Source of the DNA: an uncultured Rickettsiales bacterium
Lineage (GTDB): Bacteria > Pseudomonadota > Alphaproteobacteria > Rickettsiales > UBA1997
Length of the DNA stretch: 64,000 nucleotides
NCBI GenBank assembly: GCA_934747265.1
Contig: CAKVGI010000003.1
Span: 35,658 to 99,657 of the forward strand
Reading direction: 5' to 3'
The translations under genes were made by a program, and so were the position numbers. The number at the start of each line of letters is the position of its first letter. The first letter of the stretch is position 1. The notes beneath the pieces are model-generated. The model did not search any database. It saw only the letters and a program-made list of their open reading frames with translations, and was not told where the DNA came from. Positions 49,054 through 58,794 of this stretch are shown in pieces.

Positions 49054-49977
49054 GTGTCATTATTTACAACTTCAAATATTGATGATAAATTGGATAAATC
49101 AGCAAGTAAGATAACTTCTGGTTTGTTTGGTATTTTTGCTGGAAAGAAAATAGACGAAGAGTTATTAGAAGAGCTTGAAGAATTACTTATATCTAGCGAT
49201 CTTGGTATTGATATTACAAATAAAGTTATTAGTGAAGTTAGAAGAAATAAATATTCAAAATCCTCAACCACAGAAGATATTAAAATTGTTTTGTCAAAAT
49301 ATATAAAAGAATTTTTACATAATTCCGAAAGATCATTAAGCATTAATGATAATAGACATCCATATATCTTAATGTTTGTTGGTGTTAACGGTGTTGGTAA
49401 AACAACAGTTATAGGAAAAATTGCAAAGAAGTTAAAAGAAGAGGGTAAAAAAGTTCTAATATCTGCTTGTGATACTTTTAGAGCTGGCGCAGTTGAGCAA
49501 TTGGAAGTTTGGTGTAAAAATATTGGTGTTGATATAGTAAAAGCTGAAAAAGAAGGTATGGATCCATCTTCTGTTGCCTATAAATCACTAGAAAAGGCAA
49601 AAAAAGAAAACTATGATGTATTGTTAATTGATACAGCGGGTAGAATGCAAAATAATATTAATTTAATGCAAGAATTGCAAAAAATAGAACGAGTTTTAAA
49701 AAAACTTGATGAAAAAGGAGCTGATGAGACAATATTAGTTTTAGATGCATCTATTGGGCAAAATGCAAAGAAACAAGTTGAAATATTTAATAAAATGCTA
49801 AATATTTCTGGAATTATAATGAATAAAATGGACGGTACAGCAAAAGGTGGAATTTTGGTTCCAATAGTTCATGAATTTAAAAAACCTATTTATGCAATTG
49901 GTATTGGTGAAGGTGTTGATGATTTACAAGAATTTAATGTTGATAATTATATAAAAAGTTTATTAAAATTAGATTAA
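49054..49977 (+). CDS. ftsY: Signal recognition particle receptor FtsY
   Basis: ~307 aa from the GTG at 49054, which gives MSLFTTSNIDDKLDKSASK, matching the common alphaproteobacterial FtsY beginning; an in-frame TTG at 49003 would add 17 residues of no likeness. NG domain: LEELEELLISSDLGIDIT, P-loop VGVNGVGKTTVIGKIA (~105-120), DTFRAGAVEQLE, DTAGRMQNN, and NKMDGTAKGG. It lacks the long acidic A domain of E. coli. It docks SRP-ribosome complexes at the inner membrane. Followed closely by smpB. Confidence 0.93.
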   Translation: MSLFTTSNIDDKLDKSASKITSGLFGIFAGKKIDEELLEELEELLISSDLGIDITNKVISEVRRNKYSKSSTTEDIKIVLSKYIKEFLHNSERSLSINDNRHPYILMFVGVNGVGKTTVIGKIAKKLKEEGKKVLISACDTFRAGAVEQLEVWCKNIGVDIVKAEKEGMDPSSVAYKSLEKAKKENYDVLLIDTAGRMQNNINLMQELQKIERVLKKLDEKGADETILVLDASIGQNAKKQVEIFNKMLNISGIIMNKMDGTAKGGILVPIVHEFKKPIYAIGIGEGVDDLQEFNVDNYIKSLLKLD

Positions 49978-49986
49978 TTTTATTAT

Positions 49987-50445
49987 ATGAAAATTATAGC
50001 TCAAAATAAAAAAGCAAGACACGACTATGAAATACTCAACGAGTATGAAGCTGGGCTATCTTTGCTTGGTAGTGAGATTAAATCATTGCGAAATGGAAGA
50101 GCTAATATTCAAGAGGGATATATTTATATTGATGATAATGGCGATGCTATAATATCAAATATGAATATTCCGGTATATAATATGACTTCTAAATACTTTA
50201 ATCATAAGCCAACACGAAATAGAAAGCTTTTATTACACAAAAAAGAGATAAATAAATTATCTGGCAGTATAAAAACAAAAGGAACAACAATAATACCATT
50301 ATCTCTTTATATAAATGATAGAAATAAAGCAAAATTAAAAATTGCAATTGCGAAAGGTAAAAAACTTTATGATAAAAGACAGGATTTAAAAGAAAGAGAT
50401 TGGAAGAGAGATAAAGAAAGAATGTTGAAGGAAAATAATAGATAA
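49987..50445 (+). CDS. smpB: SsrA-binding protein SmpB
   Basis: 152 aa. IAQNKKARHDYEILNEYEAGLSLLGSE at the N-terminus (KARHDY and GSEIKSLR are signature pieces), HKPTRNRKLLLHKKEI in the middle and a basic tail KKLYDKRQDLKERDWKRD that enters the decoding site. It pairs with tmRNA to rescue stalled ribosomes. Nine bases after ftsY, in the same operon; the tmRNA gene itself is not in the window as far as I can see. Confidence 0.95.
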   Translation: MKIIAQNKKARHDYEILNEYEAGLSLLGSEIKSLRNGRANIQEGYIYIDDNGDAIISNMNIPVYNMTSKYFNHKPTRNRKLLLHKKEINKLSGSIKTKGTTIIPLSLYINDRNKAKLKIAIAKGKKLYDKRQDLKERDWKRDKERMLKENNR

Positions 50446-50455
50446 GGAAAATACT

Positions 50456-50776
50456 ATGACTTTTTTAACACCGAAAGATGAATTAGAAACTTATAATGAA
50501 CTAAATAAATATTATGAAATAGCTGATAATTTATCTGAAAAAGTATCTGAAAGTGTTGAATTATCTATTAAGCAAAAGCAAGATATTTTATATCCGATAA
50601 TAGATGAAATTAAGGAATATGCTAATATAATGATAGAAAATTATATATTTTATTTAAAAAATAAAGAAGATACAGATAAATTGCTTATAGTAAAAGAAAA
50701 TATTAATAAAGTTCTAGAAAGAATAGACTTTTTTAAAAATAAAGTTTACGATATTTACGATTCAAATAATAAATAG
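50456..50776 (+). CDS. Small helical protein of unknown function
   Basis: 106 aa, acidic, wholly helical by composition, with heptad-like leucine/isoleucine spacing through most of its length and no cysteines or membrane segment. An AAGGAAAA site precedes the ATG. It lies 10 bases after smpB and 3 bases before the DsbD-like gene, so it is clearly within the operon. No family recognised. Confidence 0.65.
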   Translation: MTFLTPKDELETYNELNKYYEIADNLSEKVSESVELSIKQKQDILYPIIDEIKEYANIMIENYIFYLKNKEDTDKLLIVKENINKVLERIDFFKNKVYDIYDSNNK

Positions 50777-50779
50777 AAA

Positions 50780-52072
50780 ATGAGTAATATTTTTTTATCT
50801 TTTTTTGCTGGATTAACAATAAACCTTATGCCTTGCAATTTCCCGATATTGCTTATTAAAATCTACGATATAGTAAAATATTCACAAACAAAAAATAATA
50901 AAAAAAATATTAAAATTAGTGCTATAGCTTCAAGCCTTGGCATAATTTTTATGTTTTTTATTTTTTCTTTATTCAGTATATTTTTTAAATATATGGATAA
51001 AACATTTAATCTTGGGTTCCATTTTCAAAATACTTATTTTTTAATCTTTACGACTTTATTGTTATTTTTATTTTTACTAAATTTGTTGGGCTTTTTTCAC
51101 TTTGATTATTCTCCAAAATTAATAAATTTTTTTCAAAATAAATATAATATTTCAAGAAATTTGGATAAAGGAATTTTTGTAGAAAATTTTTTGACAGCAA
51201 TATTTATGGTTTTATTTGCTACGCCTTGTTCTGTACCGATTATAGGAACAATAGCAACATTGTCTATTACAAATAATTATTATATCTTTATAATAATTAA
51301 TTTCATTATGGTTGGAATTGGAATGGCTTTTCCATTTTTATTAATATTAATATATCCAAATACGCTAGATTTTCTAAAAAATAAAGAAAATATTTTAAAC
51401 AAAACAAAATATATTATAACTTTTGTCATATCAATAACAATTATTTGGTTTTTATATATAATTAAAAGTGTAATAGGATATACAGCCTTGTTTTTGCTGA
51501 TTTTATTTATGATGACTATACTATTACAATTTAAATTGATCAAAAAATTCAGACAAAACTTGATTATTATTTCATTAATTTCAGTTTTTGCGATAACAAT
51601 CCCAGTTTCATTTTTTGAAACAGAAAAAGCTAAACTATATCAAAATACATTATGGATTAATAATATAGATTTAGATAAAATTGATAATTATATAAATGAA
51701 GGCAAGACAATTTTTGTTAGCATTACAGCAAAATGGTGCATGATATGCAATATAAATGAAATTACAACATTATCAAAGTTTAAAGTGTTAAATTATCTAA
51801 AAAATGAAAATACAATTTTAGTAAAAATAGATGCAACACATGATAATATTGAAGCTGATAAGTTTTATAAAAATAAAAATACAATTTCAGTACCAAAATA
51901 TATAGTATATAATAAAGAAAACAGAGACGGTTGCAGTTTTACTGGTACCTTAAATAGCAATAAATTTATAAAAGAGTTAAATAAATGTGGATATTTTAAT
52001 AATAATGATAATGAAGTTGATGAAGAATTGCATAATCATCTACATCCGTTTCACTTTTGGCATAAACATTAA
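50780..52072 (+). CDS. DsbD-like thiol:disulfide interchange protein with His-rich tail
   Basis: 430 aa. CcdA/DsbD-type membrane domain with the two redox cysteines in INLMPCNFPILLIK (C19) and LFATPCSVPIIGTI (~148), eight or so membrane segments, then a C-terminal thioredoxin domain with WCMIC (~318-322). It would carry electrons from cytosolic thioredoxin to periplasmic thiols. The N-terminal periplasmic alpha domain of E. coli DsbD is missing. The chain ends in a histidine-rich tail HNHLHPFHFWHKH that could bind metal. Relevant to the many cysteines of the exported giant protein. Confidence 0.85.
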   Translation: MSNIFLSFFAGLTINLMPCNFPILLIKIYDIVKYSQTKNNKKNIKISAIASSLGIIFMFFIFSLFSIFFKYMDKTFNLGFHFQNTYFLIFTTLLLFLFLLNLLGFFHFDYSPKLINFFQNKYNISRNLDKGIFVENFLTAIFMVLFATPCSVPIIGTIATLSITNNYYIFIIINFIMVGIGMAFPFLLILIYPNTLDFLKNKENILNKTKYIITFVISITIIWFLYIIKSVIGYTALFLLILFMMTILLQFKLIKKFRQNLIIISLISVFAITIPVSFFETEKAKLYQNTLWINNIDLDKIDNYINEGKTIFVSITAKWCMICNINEITTLSKFKVLNYLKNENTILVKIDATHDNIEADKFYKNKNTISVPKYIVYNKENRDGCSFTGTLNSNKFIKELNKCGYFNNNDNEVDEELHNHLHPFHFWHKH

Positions 52073-52075
52073 TAT

Positions 52076-53122
52076 TTAAATTATAATAGAATTTTTATAT
52101 ATATTCTGTAAAATTATTTTTTTGATTTCGTTCGTAATTTTAATATTTTTAATATAATTATTTAAATCAATAAAAATAATTTTATCATCTTTTATGTTTT
52201 TATCAAATGTTATTTGAATAATATTTTTTTCTTTGAAGTCAATATATTTATTTGTTTCAAAAATAATTTTTTTATCAGTATAATTTTTTGCAATAATATC
52301 AATAAAATTGCATTTTTTATTAATATTTTTATTTATATTCTTTATATTCAAAATACCATTTTCAATGTGTGTCTCAAACTTTAAAATATCCTCATTATTA
52401 TTTTGATTTAAATATACAATTTCTCCAATATTATTTAAAACAAAAACATCGCCTAAAAACCGATGCCCAATTTTTATATCATATGACAAATTGTTCATAT
52501 AAATAATATTTTTTTTAGTCCATTTTGCGATTTTAGATAATTGTTGTTGTTTTGCCTTTATATTTTGTTCAAGTTCAGTATCTAAACATAAAATAAAATC
52601 TGTATCCCTTTCTTTTATAAATAAAATATTTTTATTTTCGTTGATTTCATCTCCTATTAAAATATCAAAATTATCATTTTCATAAGAAATATCATTTAAT
52701 ATTACATCTTTATCAAAATATTTGTATTCATTAAATAAATTATTTTTATTTATATTTGTTTTATTATGAACATCATTAATATAACTATCGTCTATCAAAA
52801 TTGCGGAATTATATAATTCAGCATTTTGTATAATTCCATCTTTGGAAATATTTTCTTCTATTGAATATGGACAGCCAAGCAAGATTCTTGCTCTTTTCTT
52901 TTTTGTGTAATCTATAATTTTTTCAACAAAATTATTGCTTTTTTTAATAAAACTTTTATCAGATAATTCATTATATATTGGAAATCCAACAATACACATT
53001 TCTGGAAATATTAATAAATCGCATCCATCATTCAATGATTTATCATATATCTCTATGATTTTATTATAATTATATTCTATATCTCCAATTTTAAATAAAG
53101 ACCTACCTAAAAATATTTTCAT
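52076..53122 (-). CDS. Degenerate glutaminase (nitrilase-fold) domain of NAD synthetase type, catalytic Cys apparently lost
   Basis: 348 aa, nitrilase fold. LLIFPEMCIVGFP holds the general-base Glu (E41) and VHNKTNINKN the Lys (K121); LFNEYKYFDK after it matches the 'VFDE.RYF' of glutamine-dependent NAD synthetases. The segment that should carry the nucleophile (LICEDIW in the family) reads DILIGDEIN here, so Gly157 replaces Cys. The IIYMNNLSYDIKIGHRFLGD-like stretch (in pieces) matches the following 'YVN..GGQDELVFDG'. No synthetase domain follows. It may be a non-enzymatic remnant or have a new role. C179 nearby is not at the right place in this alignment by eye. Ends three bases from the convergent DsbD-like gene. 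Confidence 0.65.
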   Translation of the reverse strand: MKIFLGRSLFKIGDIEYNYNKIIEIYDKSLNDGCDLLIFPEMCIVGFPIYNELSDKSFIKKSNNFVEKIIDYTKKKRARILLGCPYSIEENISKDGIIQNAELYNSAILIDDSYINDVHNKTNINKNNLFNEYKYFDKDVILNDISYENDNFDILIGDEINENKNILFIKERDTDFILCLDTELEQNIKAKQQQLSKIAKWTKKNIIYMNNLSYDIKIGHRFLGDVFVLNNIGEIVYLNQNNNEDILKFETHIENGILNIKNINKNINKKCNFIDIIAKNYTDKKIIFETNKYIDFKEKNIIQITFDKNIKDDKIIFIDLNNYIKNIKITNEIKKIILQNIYKNSIII

Positions 53123-53304
53123 ATATTTATTTTATAATTATAAAAAAATAATAATAGTTATGTTTTTATTTACAAGATATTTTGGTATATAAAAATATCT
53201 TATTTGTTTTTTATTAAAAAGTTATATAATAGATAATATTTCTCTTGCTTTATTTTTTTATATAAATAACTTTTATTATAATATGTTATTGTAATTGTAT
53301 CAAG

Positions 53305-54381
53305 GTGTTATTTTTAAACAAAGAGAAGTTTTTAGATGGTGGTTCATCGGATAATTTATTATCAAAAAGCAATTTATTGTTTTTGATAGCTGTTCTAATT
53401 TTAACACTTATAGTGGCACCATCAAATAAATTGGATTGGATTGGCGTTGTGTTTATGATGTTTAGTACAATGAGTAATGATTCAATTCAAACTCTCGGCA
53501 CATTTATTACATCAAACAGTAAAAAATCTTGGATAAAATTATGGTTGTATATTTCTATACTATTTTTAACCACGTTAATATTAACTTGGTTTTTTAATGG
53601 ACATAGGATAGATTTTAATAGATTGCTTTCAATACCATATCAAGACGATAATGACATAATGCATTTTGTTCCGCCTATTTTATTATTAATTTTAACTTAT
53701 TATAAAATACCTGTTAGCTCTACATTTTTAATTCTATCAGTGTTTGCTTCGCAGAGAGCGATTGGCGCTGTTTTAATAAAGACACTTGGTGGTTATATTG
53801 CTGGTTTTATTTTAAGTTATATTTTATGGAGAATATTGCTAAAATTTTGCAAGATTTTTTTATCAAATGAAGGAAGTATAAAAAGGATGAAAAAATGGAA
53901 GAATTTACAATGGATTTCAACTGGAATACTATGGATTGCTTGGTTAACAAATAATACTGCAAATGTAGCAGTTTACTTGCCAAGAACATTTTCTATTTAT
54001 AGTCTTATATTATTTGTATTCATCGGAATAATTTTTATTGGTTTTATTTTTTATAATCATGGCGGACCAATTCAGGAAATAGTTAGTAAAAAGAAGGATA
54101 TGACTAATACTAGATCCACATCAATAATTAATTTATCGTTTGCATTTATTATTTTTGTTTTTGGGCAAATTAATCATATTCCTATGGCTACGACTTGGGT
54201 ATTTATTGGAATATTGGCAGGAAGAGAATTGTGCATAGCTCAACTTGAAAACGATGGTGTATTAACACTTAAAGAAAGGTACAAACATGCAAGAAAATTA
54301 ATATTTAAAGACTTGATTCTTGCTGGACTTGGCATAGCTATTTCTTTATCATTCACAATAATAAATAATAATTATTTTTAA
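53305..54381 (+). CDS. PiT-family inorganic phosphate permease-like protein
   Basis: 358 aa with nine or ten membrane segments. Inverted repeat signatures of PiT transporters are visible: MFSTMSNDSIQTLGTFI in the first half and WLTNNTANVAVYL in the second, with PVSSTFLIL and HIPMATTWVFIGILAGREL as the paired PxSSTxxx/TTWxxxG motifs. Probably symports phosphate or a similar oxyanion with a cation. The GTG start is chosen because there is no better in-frame start ahead of the first helix; AAGG directly abuts it, which is unusually close. Prepilin peptidase follows 11 bases later. Confidence 0.72.
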   Translation: MLFLNKEKFLDGGSSDNLLSKSNLLFLIAVLILTLIVAPSNKLDWIGVVFMMFSTMSNDSIQTLGTFITSNSKKSWIKLWLYISILFLTTLILTWFFNGHRIDFNRLLSIPYQDDNDIMHFVPPILLLILTYYKIPVSSTFLILSVFASQRAIGAVLIKTLGGYIAGFILSYILWRILLKFCKIFLSNEGSIKRMKKWKNLQWISTGILWIAWLTNNTANVAVYLPRTFSIYSLILFVFIGIIFIGFIFYNHGGPIQEIVSKKKDMTNTRSTSIINLSFAFIIFVFGQINHIPMATTWVFIGILAGRELCIAQLENDGVLTLKERYKHARKLIFKDLILAGLGIAISLSFTIINNNYF

Positions 54382-54392
54382 TAGGAGATAAA

Positions 54393-55112
54393 ATGGAAAG
54401 CAGTTTTTTTATAATATTTTCATTAATATTCGGCGCTGTTTTTGGTAGTTTTATAACTGCTGCAAGTTATCGCTTACCTAAAAATGAAAGTATGCTTACC
54501 AGATCACATTGTCCAAAATGCAATCAACCATTAAAAATAAAATCTTTAATACCAATTTTCTCTTGGTTATTTCAAAAAGGAAAATGTTTGAATTGCCAAG
54601 CAAAAATTTCAGTAAGATATCCTATAACAGAGTTAACAACATCATTATTGTTTTTAATATCATATTTAAGATTTGGTTTTAACTGGAATACTGTAATTTT
54701 TGACTTGATTATAGTGGTATGCTTAATTATGATAATATCAGATCTTGAAACATATATTATTCCAGATTTAATGCAAATATCTTTATTAATTTTAAGCTTG
54801 ATATTTATTTATTATAATAATTTTGATATTTTATATTCAGTAATATCTGCAATAGTATATTTTGGAATAATTTTTTTATCTGGATTTATTGTCGAAAAAT
54901 GGAAAAAGAAAGACGCAATAGGTGGTGGGGATATTAAATTTATTACAATAGCTGGTTTAATTTTAGGTGTATCATCGCTTCCATTTTTTTTCCTATTTTC
55001 TGGCATATTTGGAGTAATATTTGGATTATTATGGAAAAAAATCAAGAAAAATGAGTATTTTCCATTTGGGCCAGCACTTGTTGTGTCATTTTTATTATTA
55101 CTTATGCTTTAA
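54393..55112 (+). CDS. Prepilin peptidase (type IV leader peptidase)
   Basis: 239 aa with about seven membrane segments. Cytosolic zinc loop with CPKCNQP and CLNCQAK (residues ~35-75) followed by SVRYPITELTT, then the two aspartyl-protease Asp residues in SDLETYIIPD and GGGDIKF. It removes the leader of prepilins and methylates the new N-terminus. AATAGGAGA precedes the ATG. Its likely substrate in this window is the pilin-like protein at 21008-21763. Co-transcribed with the PiT-like permease, an association without obvious sense. Confidence 0.9.
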   Translation: MESSFFIIFSLIFGAVFGSFITAASYRLPKNESMLTRSHCPKCNQPLKIKSLIPIFSWLFQKGKCLNCQAKISVRYPITELTTSLLFLISYLRFGFNWNTVIFDLIIVVCLIMIISDLETYIIPDLMQISLLILSLIFIYYNNFDILYSVISAIVYFGIIFLSGFIVEKWKKKDAIGGGDIKFITIAGLILGVSSLPFFFLFSGIFGVIFGLLWKKIKKNEYFPFGPALVVSFLLLLML

Positions 55113-55237
55113 TAATAGAATTTTTTATAATTTTTTAATTAAATAGTAATAATAAATAAAAATAATATTAATATTTATTCTATTGATTTTTAATGTTTTT
55201 TGTTTTACTATGTGGATATTAAACTAATTTTTAGAAT

Positions 55238-56413
55238 ATGACAAAAGGCACTATTTTACAAATTCTACCAAGTTTAACATCTGGTGGCATAGAAAGAGGA
55301 GTTGTTGAGGTAAATAATTATTTAGTTAAAAACGGATATAAATCATTGGTTTTATCGTCTGGCGGAAAAATGGTTTATCAGGTAGAACAAGGTGGTGGTA
55401 AACATATAACTTTAAATGTGGCTACAAAAAATCCATTTAAAATGTGGAAGAACATAAATAAAATTGCAAAGATTATAAAAGATTATGATGTTGATGTAGT
55501 TGATGTAAAATCAAGGGCTCCTGCTTGGTCAGCATATTTTGCTTGCAAAAAAACTCATTGCCCACTTGTGTCAAGTATGCATGGAAATTATTCTTTGTCT
55601 TCTTTCCCTTTTTCTTTTCTAAAAAAATTATATAATTCCTCTATGGTTAGAGGTAATTATGTTATGTGTGTATCTAATTATGTAAAAGATTATGCTTTTG
55701 AAAATTATAAGATTTTTAGAGATAAATTTGCAAATAATAAGGTAAAAATAATACATAGAGGCGTTGATGTTAATGTGTTTAATCCATTATTAGAAGCAAA
55801 AGAAAGAATGATTAGATTAACACAAACCATGAATTTACCGGACAATAAATCAATTATTCTGTTGCCGGGTAGACTTACAGAATGGAAAGGTCAACTTTAT
55901 TTTATGGATGTACTAGCAAAGGTTAAAAATAAGAATTTTATATGCTTAATAGTTGGAGATAGTAAAGGCCATGAGGCGTATAGAGATAGATTAAAAGAAA
56001 AAATAAAGCAATTAAAATTGGAAGAGTATGTTAAATTAGAGAACCATGTTTCTGATATGACCGCCCTTTATATGCTATCGGATATAGTTGTATCAAGTAG
56101 CATAAGGGGTGAAGCTTTTGGAAGAGTTGTTCCAGAGGCACAAGCTATGGAAAAAATGGTTGTAGGTACAGCAATAGGTGGTTCATTAGAGACCGTGATA
56201 GATGGTAAAACTGGTTGGTTGGTAAATCCTAATGATACAGATAAATTTGCCGAAATTATAGATATGTTGTTAAATATGCCTTTGGAAGAAAAAATTAAAA
56301 TTGGAAAAACGGCTAGACAACATATAGTTGATAATTTTACAACAGAAAAAATGTGTGAAAAGACTGTTGAATTATACGAAGAAGCTATAAAAAGTAATAA
56401 AATACATCAATAA
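55238..56413 (+). CDS. Glycosyltransferase, GT4/GT-B type
   Basis: 391 aa. N-terminal Rossmann half opens QILPSLTSGGIERGVVEV; the C-terminal half has LPGRLTEWKGQLYFMDVLA and the nucleotide-sugar site SSSIRGEAFGRVVPEAQAM with E-x7-E spacing, then GWLVNPND. This is a retaining GT4-type enzyme, probably for lipopolysaccharide core or another surface glycan. Donor and acceptor cannot be told. Followed by gpsA after 66 bases. Confidence 0.88.
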   Translation: MTKGTILQILPSLTSGGIERGVVEVNNYLVKNGYKSLVLSSGGKMVYQVEQGGGKHITLNVATKNPFKMWKNINKIAKIIKDYDVDVVDVKSRAPAWSAYFACKKTHCPLVSSMHGNYSLSSFPFSFLKKLYNSSMVRGNYVMCVSNYVKDYAFENYKIFRDKFANNKVKIIHRGVDVNVFNPLLEAKERMIRLTQTMNLPDNKSIILLPGRLTEWKGQLYFMDVLAKVKNKNFICLIVGDSKGHEAYRDRLKEKIKQLKLEEYVKLENHVSDMTALYMLSDIVVSSSIRGEAFGRVVPEAQAMEKMVVGTAIGGSLETVIDGKTGWLVNPNDTDKFAEIIDMLLNMPLEEKIKIGKTARQHIVDNFTTEKMCEKTVELYEEAIKSNKIHQ

Positions 56414-56479
56414 TTATTATTGTATTGATTTTATAATTATTATTGTTATATTTTGAGTATGAAAATAATATAATATTAA

Positions 56480-57445
56480 ATGACAAAAGCTAGTGTTATA
56501 GGAGCTGGGAGATGGGGAACTTTTTTGGCTTGGTATTTATCTGAGTATAATAGAGCCGATGAAGTATATATATATGGGCTTGAAAAATCAAAAACTTTTC
56601 AAAAGTTAAGAGAAAATAGAAAAAATGAATATTTGTCATTGCAAAATAATATTGAGTTAACATCAAACTTAGAGTTTACATTACAATCTGATTTTATAAT
56701 TATATCTATTGATGCGCAGAATTTAAAATTTTTGGCTACTGAAATTAGTAATTATAACGTTGAAGGAAGAACATTTATATTGGCGATGAAGGGAATTGAT
56801 ATAGAAGAGAAAAAAAGATTATCAGAGATAATGTTTGAAAAAATTAATCAGAATATAAATGTAGCAGTATTGCTTGGTCCCGGCCATGTTGAGGATTATA
56901 CGAAAGGAATACCAAATTGCGCCGTAATTGATAGTAATAATAAGCAAACAAAAGATGCTGTTGTAAATTTAATGCAAAGTAGACTAATAAGACCATATTA
57001 TGGAAATGATTTAACTGGAAATGAAATAGGGGGAGCCTATAAAAATGTTATAGGAATAGCTGCTGGTATGCTTGATGGTTTAGGGTATTGCAGTCTCAAA
57101 GGTGCATTAATGTCTAGATCTGTATTTGAAGTTGGTAAATTTATTGAAAAGTGTGGTGGTAATCCTAGAAGCGCAAGCGGATTGGCTTTTTTGGGCGATT
57201 TTGAAGCGACATTATTTTCTCAACATAGTAAGAATAGAATGTTTGGTGAAATGTTTGTAAAAGATAGAAATACAAAAAAAGATTGCGAAGGATATTATAC
57301 ATTAAAAGCTGTTTATGAAATCGGTAAAGATTTGAAGATAGATCTGCCAATCACCAATATTTTATACGAAATTATATACAATAATATGTCATTCCAAGAT
57401 GGATTAAAAAAATTATTTAAAAGGAACATTACAAAAGAGTTTTAA
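56480..57445 (+). CDS. gpsA: Glycerol-3-phosphate dehydrogenase (NAD(P)+) GpsA
   Basis: 321 aa. N-terminal Rossmann site VIGAGRWGTFLAWYLSE (GxGxWGT), FIIISIDAQNL, AMKGIDIEEKK, VLLGPGHVEDYTKGIP, and the catalytic-helix region GNEIGGAYKNVIGIAAGMLDG with the conserved Lys. It reduces dihydroxyacetone phosphate to start phospholipid synthesis. A small 7-bp hairpin around its stop codon (57435-57458) could terminate it, overlapping the 3' end of the convergent broken gene. Confidence 0.9.
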   Translation: MTKASVIGAGRWGTFLAWYLSEYNRADEVYIYGLEKSKTFQKLRENRKNEYLSLQNNIELTSNLEFTLQSDFIIISIDAQNLKFLATEISNYNVEGRTFILAMKGIDIEEKKRLSEIMFEKINQNINVAVLLGPGHVEDYTKGIPNCAVIDSNNKQTKDAVVNLMQSRLIRPYYGNDLTGNEIGGAYKNVIGIAAGMLDGLGYCSLKGALMSRSVFEVGKFIEKCGGNPRSASGLAFLGDFEATLFSQHSKNRMFGEMFVKDRNTKKDCEGYYTLKAVYEIGKDLKIDLPITNILYEIIYNNMSFQDGLKKLFKRNITKEF

Positions 57446-57456
57446 TATTTGAACTC

Positions 57457-58610
57457 TTATATAGAAGAAGAAAGCTGTTCTATTACAGATTTTTTCCTAA
57501 AAAACTTGTATGTTTTTGTTTGATCGTCAAGATTATATTTTTGTATTCCAATTCCTTCATATTTTAAGTTATCATCTCTTGTGTAAGAAATTACCTCAAT
57601 TGTATTATCTAGTTTATTTATTTCTTTGATAATACCAGCATGACCACCACCACTTTTTCTTGTAAAGCACACTATATCACCAGGCTTAATATCATATTTT
57701 CCTATTACTTTTAATTTTTTTCCTGCATTTTTTACTTTATTTTTTAGTTCTCCATACATTTCATCAATAGCTTTTTTATCGTGTATTGTCATCATATCTT
57801 TTGTTGATATTCTGTCTATTTTTGCTATTTTTGATACCCATGACGAACAATCCTCTCTCCTGAACTTATCTTTTTCTTCATGTTTCATATCTTTTGATTC
57901 TATTGCTGTTTCCTTTGCTTGTAAAGGGAGCTGATATCCACCAAATTCATATCCCTTTCCAATAGTATAAAATTTATTTTCATAGCAAAATGAGTTTTCA
58001 TTTGAATGAATTTATTCTTTGTCGGATTTAGTTAATAAAATTGGTTTAATTAAACTTACAACTTGTTTATTTTTTCTAAATAATCTTCGTCTTGTGTCAT
58101 AAAGACAATCATCAGTATTTGAAATTATTTGATTAAATGGCTTGTTGGTCATTTTTGAAATGTTAACCAAATAAACCAAAGCAATCGTCGCAATAGTTCC
58201 ATCACTAAATTTTCTATCTTCTTCTTTATCAAAATTTGGTATGTATTTTTTCTCTCTAATATTTGGACCAAAATATTCTGTTTCGTTAAAACCGGCACCA
58301 TCTTTTATAAAATTATAATAATCTTGTTTTGACAATGTTTGAGCTTTTTTTAAAAGAACCAGCATTTTATTTGCTCTTAATTGAGGGAATTTTAATTTTT
58401 TTCTATCTACATATTCAATTTCTTCAACCATTTTATCTATTTTTTGCTCAAATTCTTCATATGTTAAAGCATCACTATTAGTCTTTTTTCTCGTTTTTAA
58501 AAAATTTCTTTTAAAAACAACAAATCATCATGCACAGCTCTATTAACATTTTGCGCATGTTTTTGAGCTCTCATTAATATCCATCTTCTTCCAATAATTG
58601 AATTTCCCAT
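57457..58610 (-). pseudogene. Broken NlpC/P60-type cell-wall hydrolase gene
   Basis: Three pieces of one reading path. Piece 1 (58610-58497) is a 37-aa ORF beginning MGNSIIGRRWILMRAQKHA and stopping at TAA. A one-base frame change near 58507 leads into piece 2, open to 58012 and containing KTRKKTNSDALTYEEFEQ before the first internal Met at 58431. An in-frame TAA at 58012-58014 separates it from piece 3, which is in the same frame and holds YEFGGYQLP, DCSSWVSKIA and GDIVCFTRKSGGGHAGII, the Cys and His regions of an NlpC/P60-like peptidase. YEFGG lies ahead of the first Met of piece 3 (57888), so that piece alone would be an incomplete domain. Likely inactive; stop-codon readthrough is less likely. 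Confidence 0.7.
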
Positions 58611-58794
58611 ACTTTTTTAAATTGTATTACTATACAATATACTACATATTTTTTATTAACATAATGTAAAAATAAAAAAATTAATAAAATAAATATTTTT
58701 CTTGGTTGTAATTGTCCTGTTTTTTCTAAAAATAACTTGACTTTTTTGTGATAAAATACTATTCTAATTTTAGTTTGAACTTATATAATTAAGA

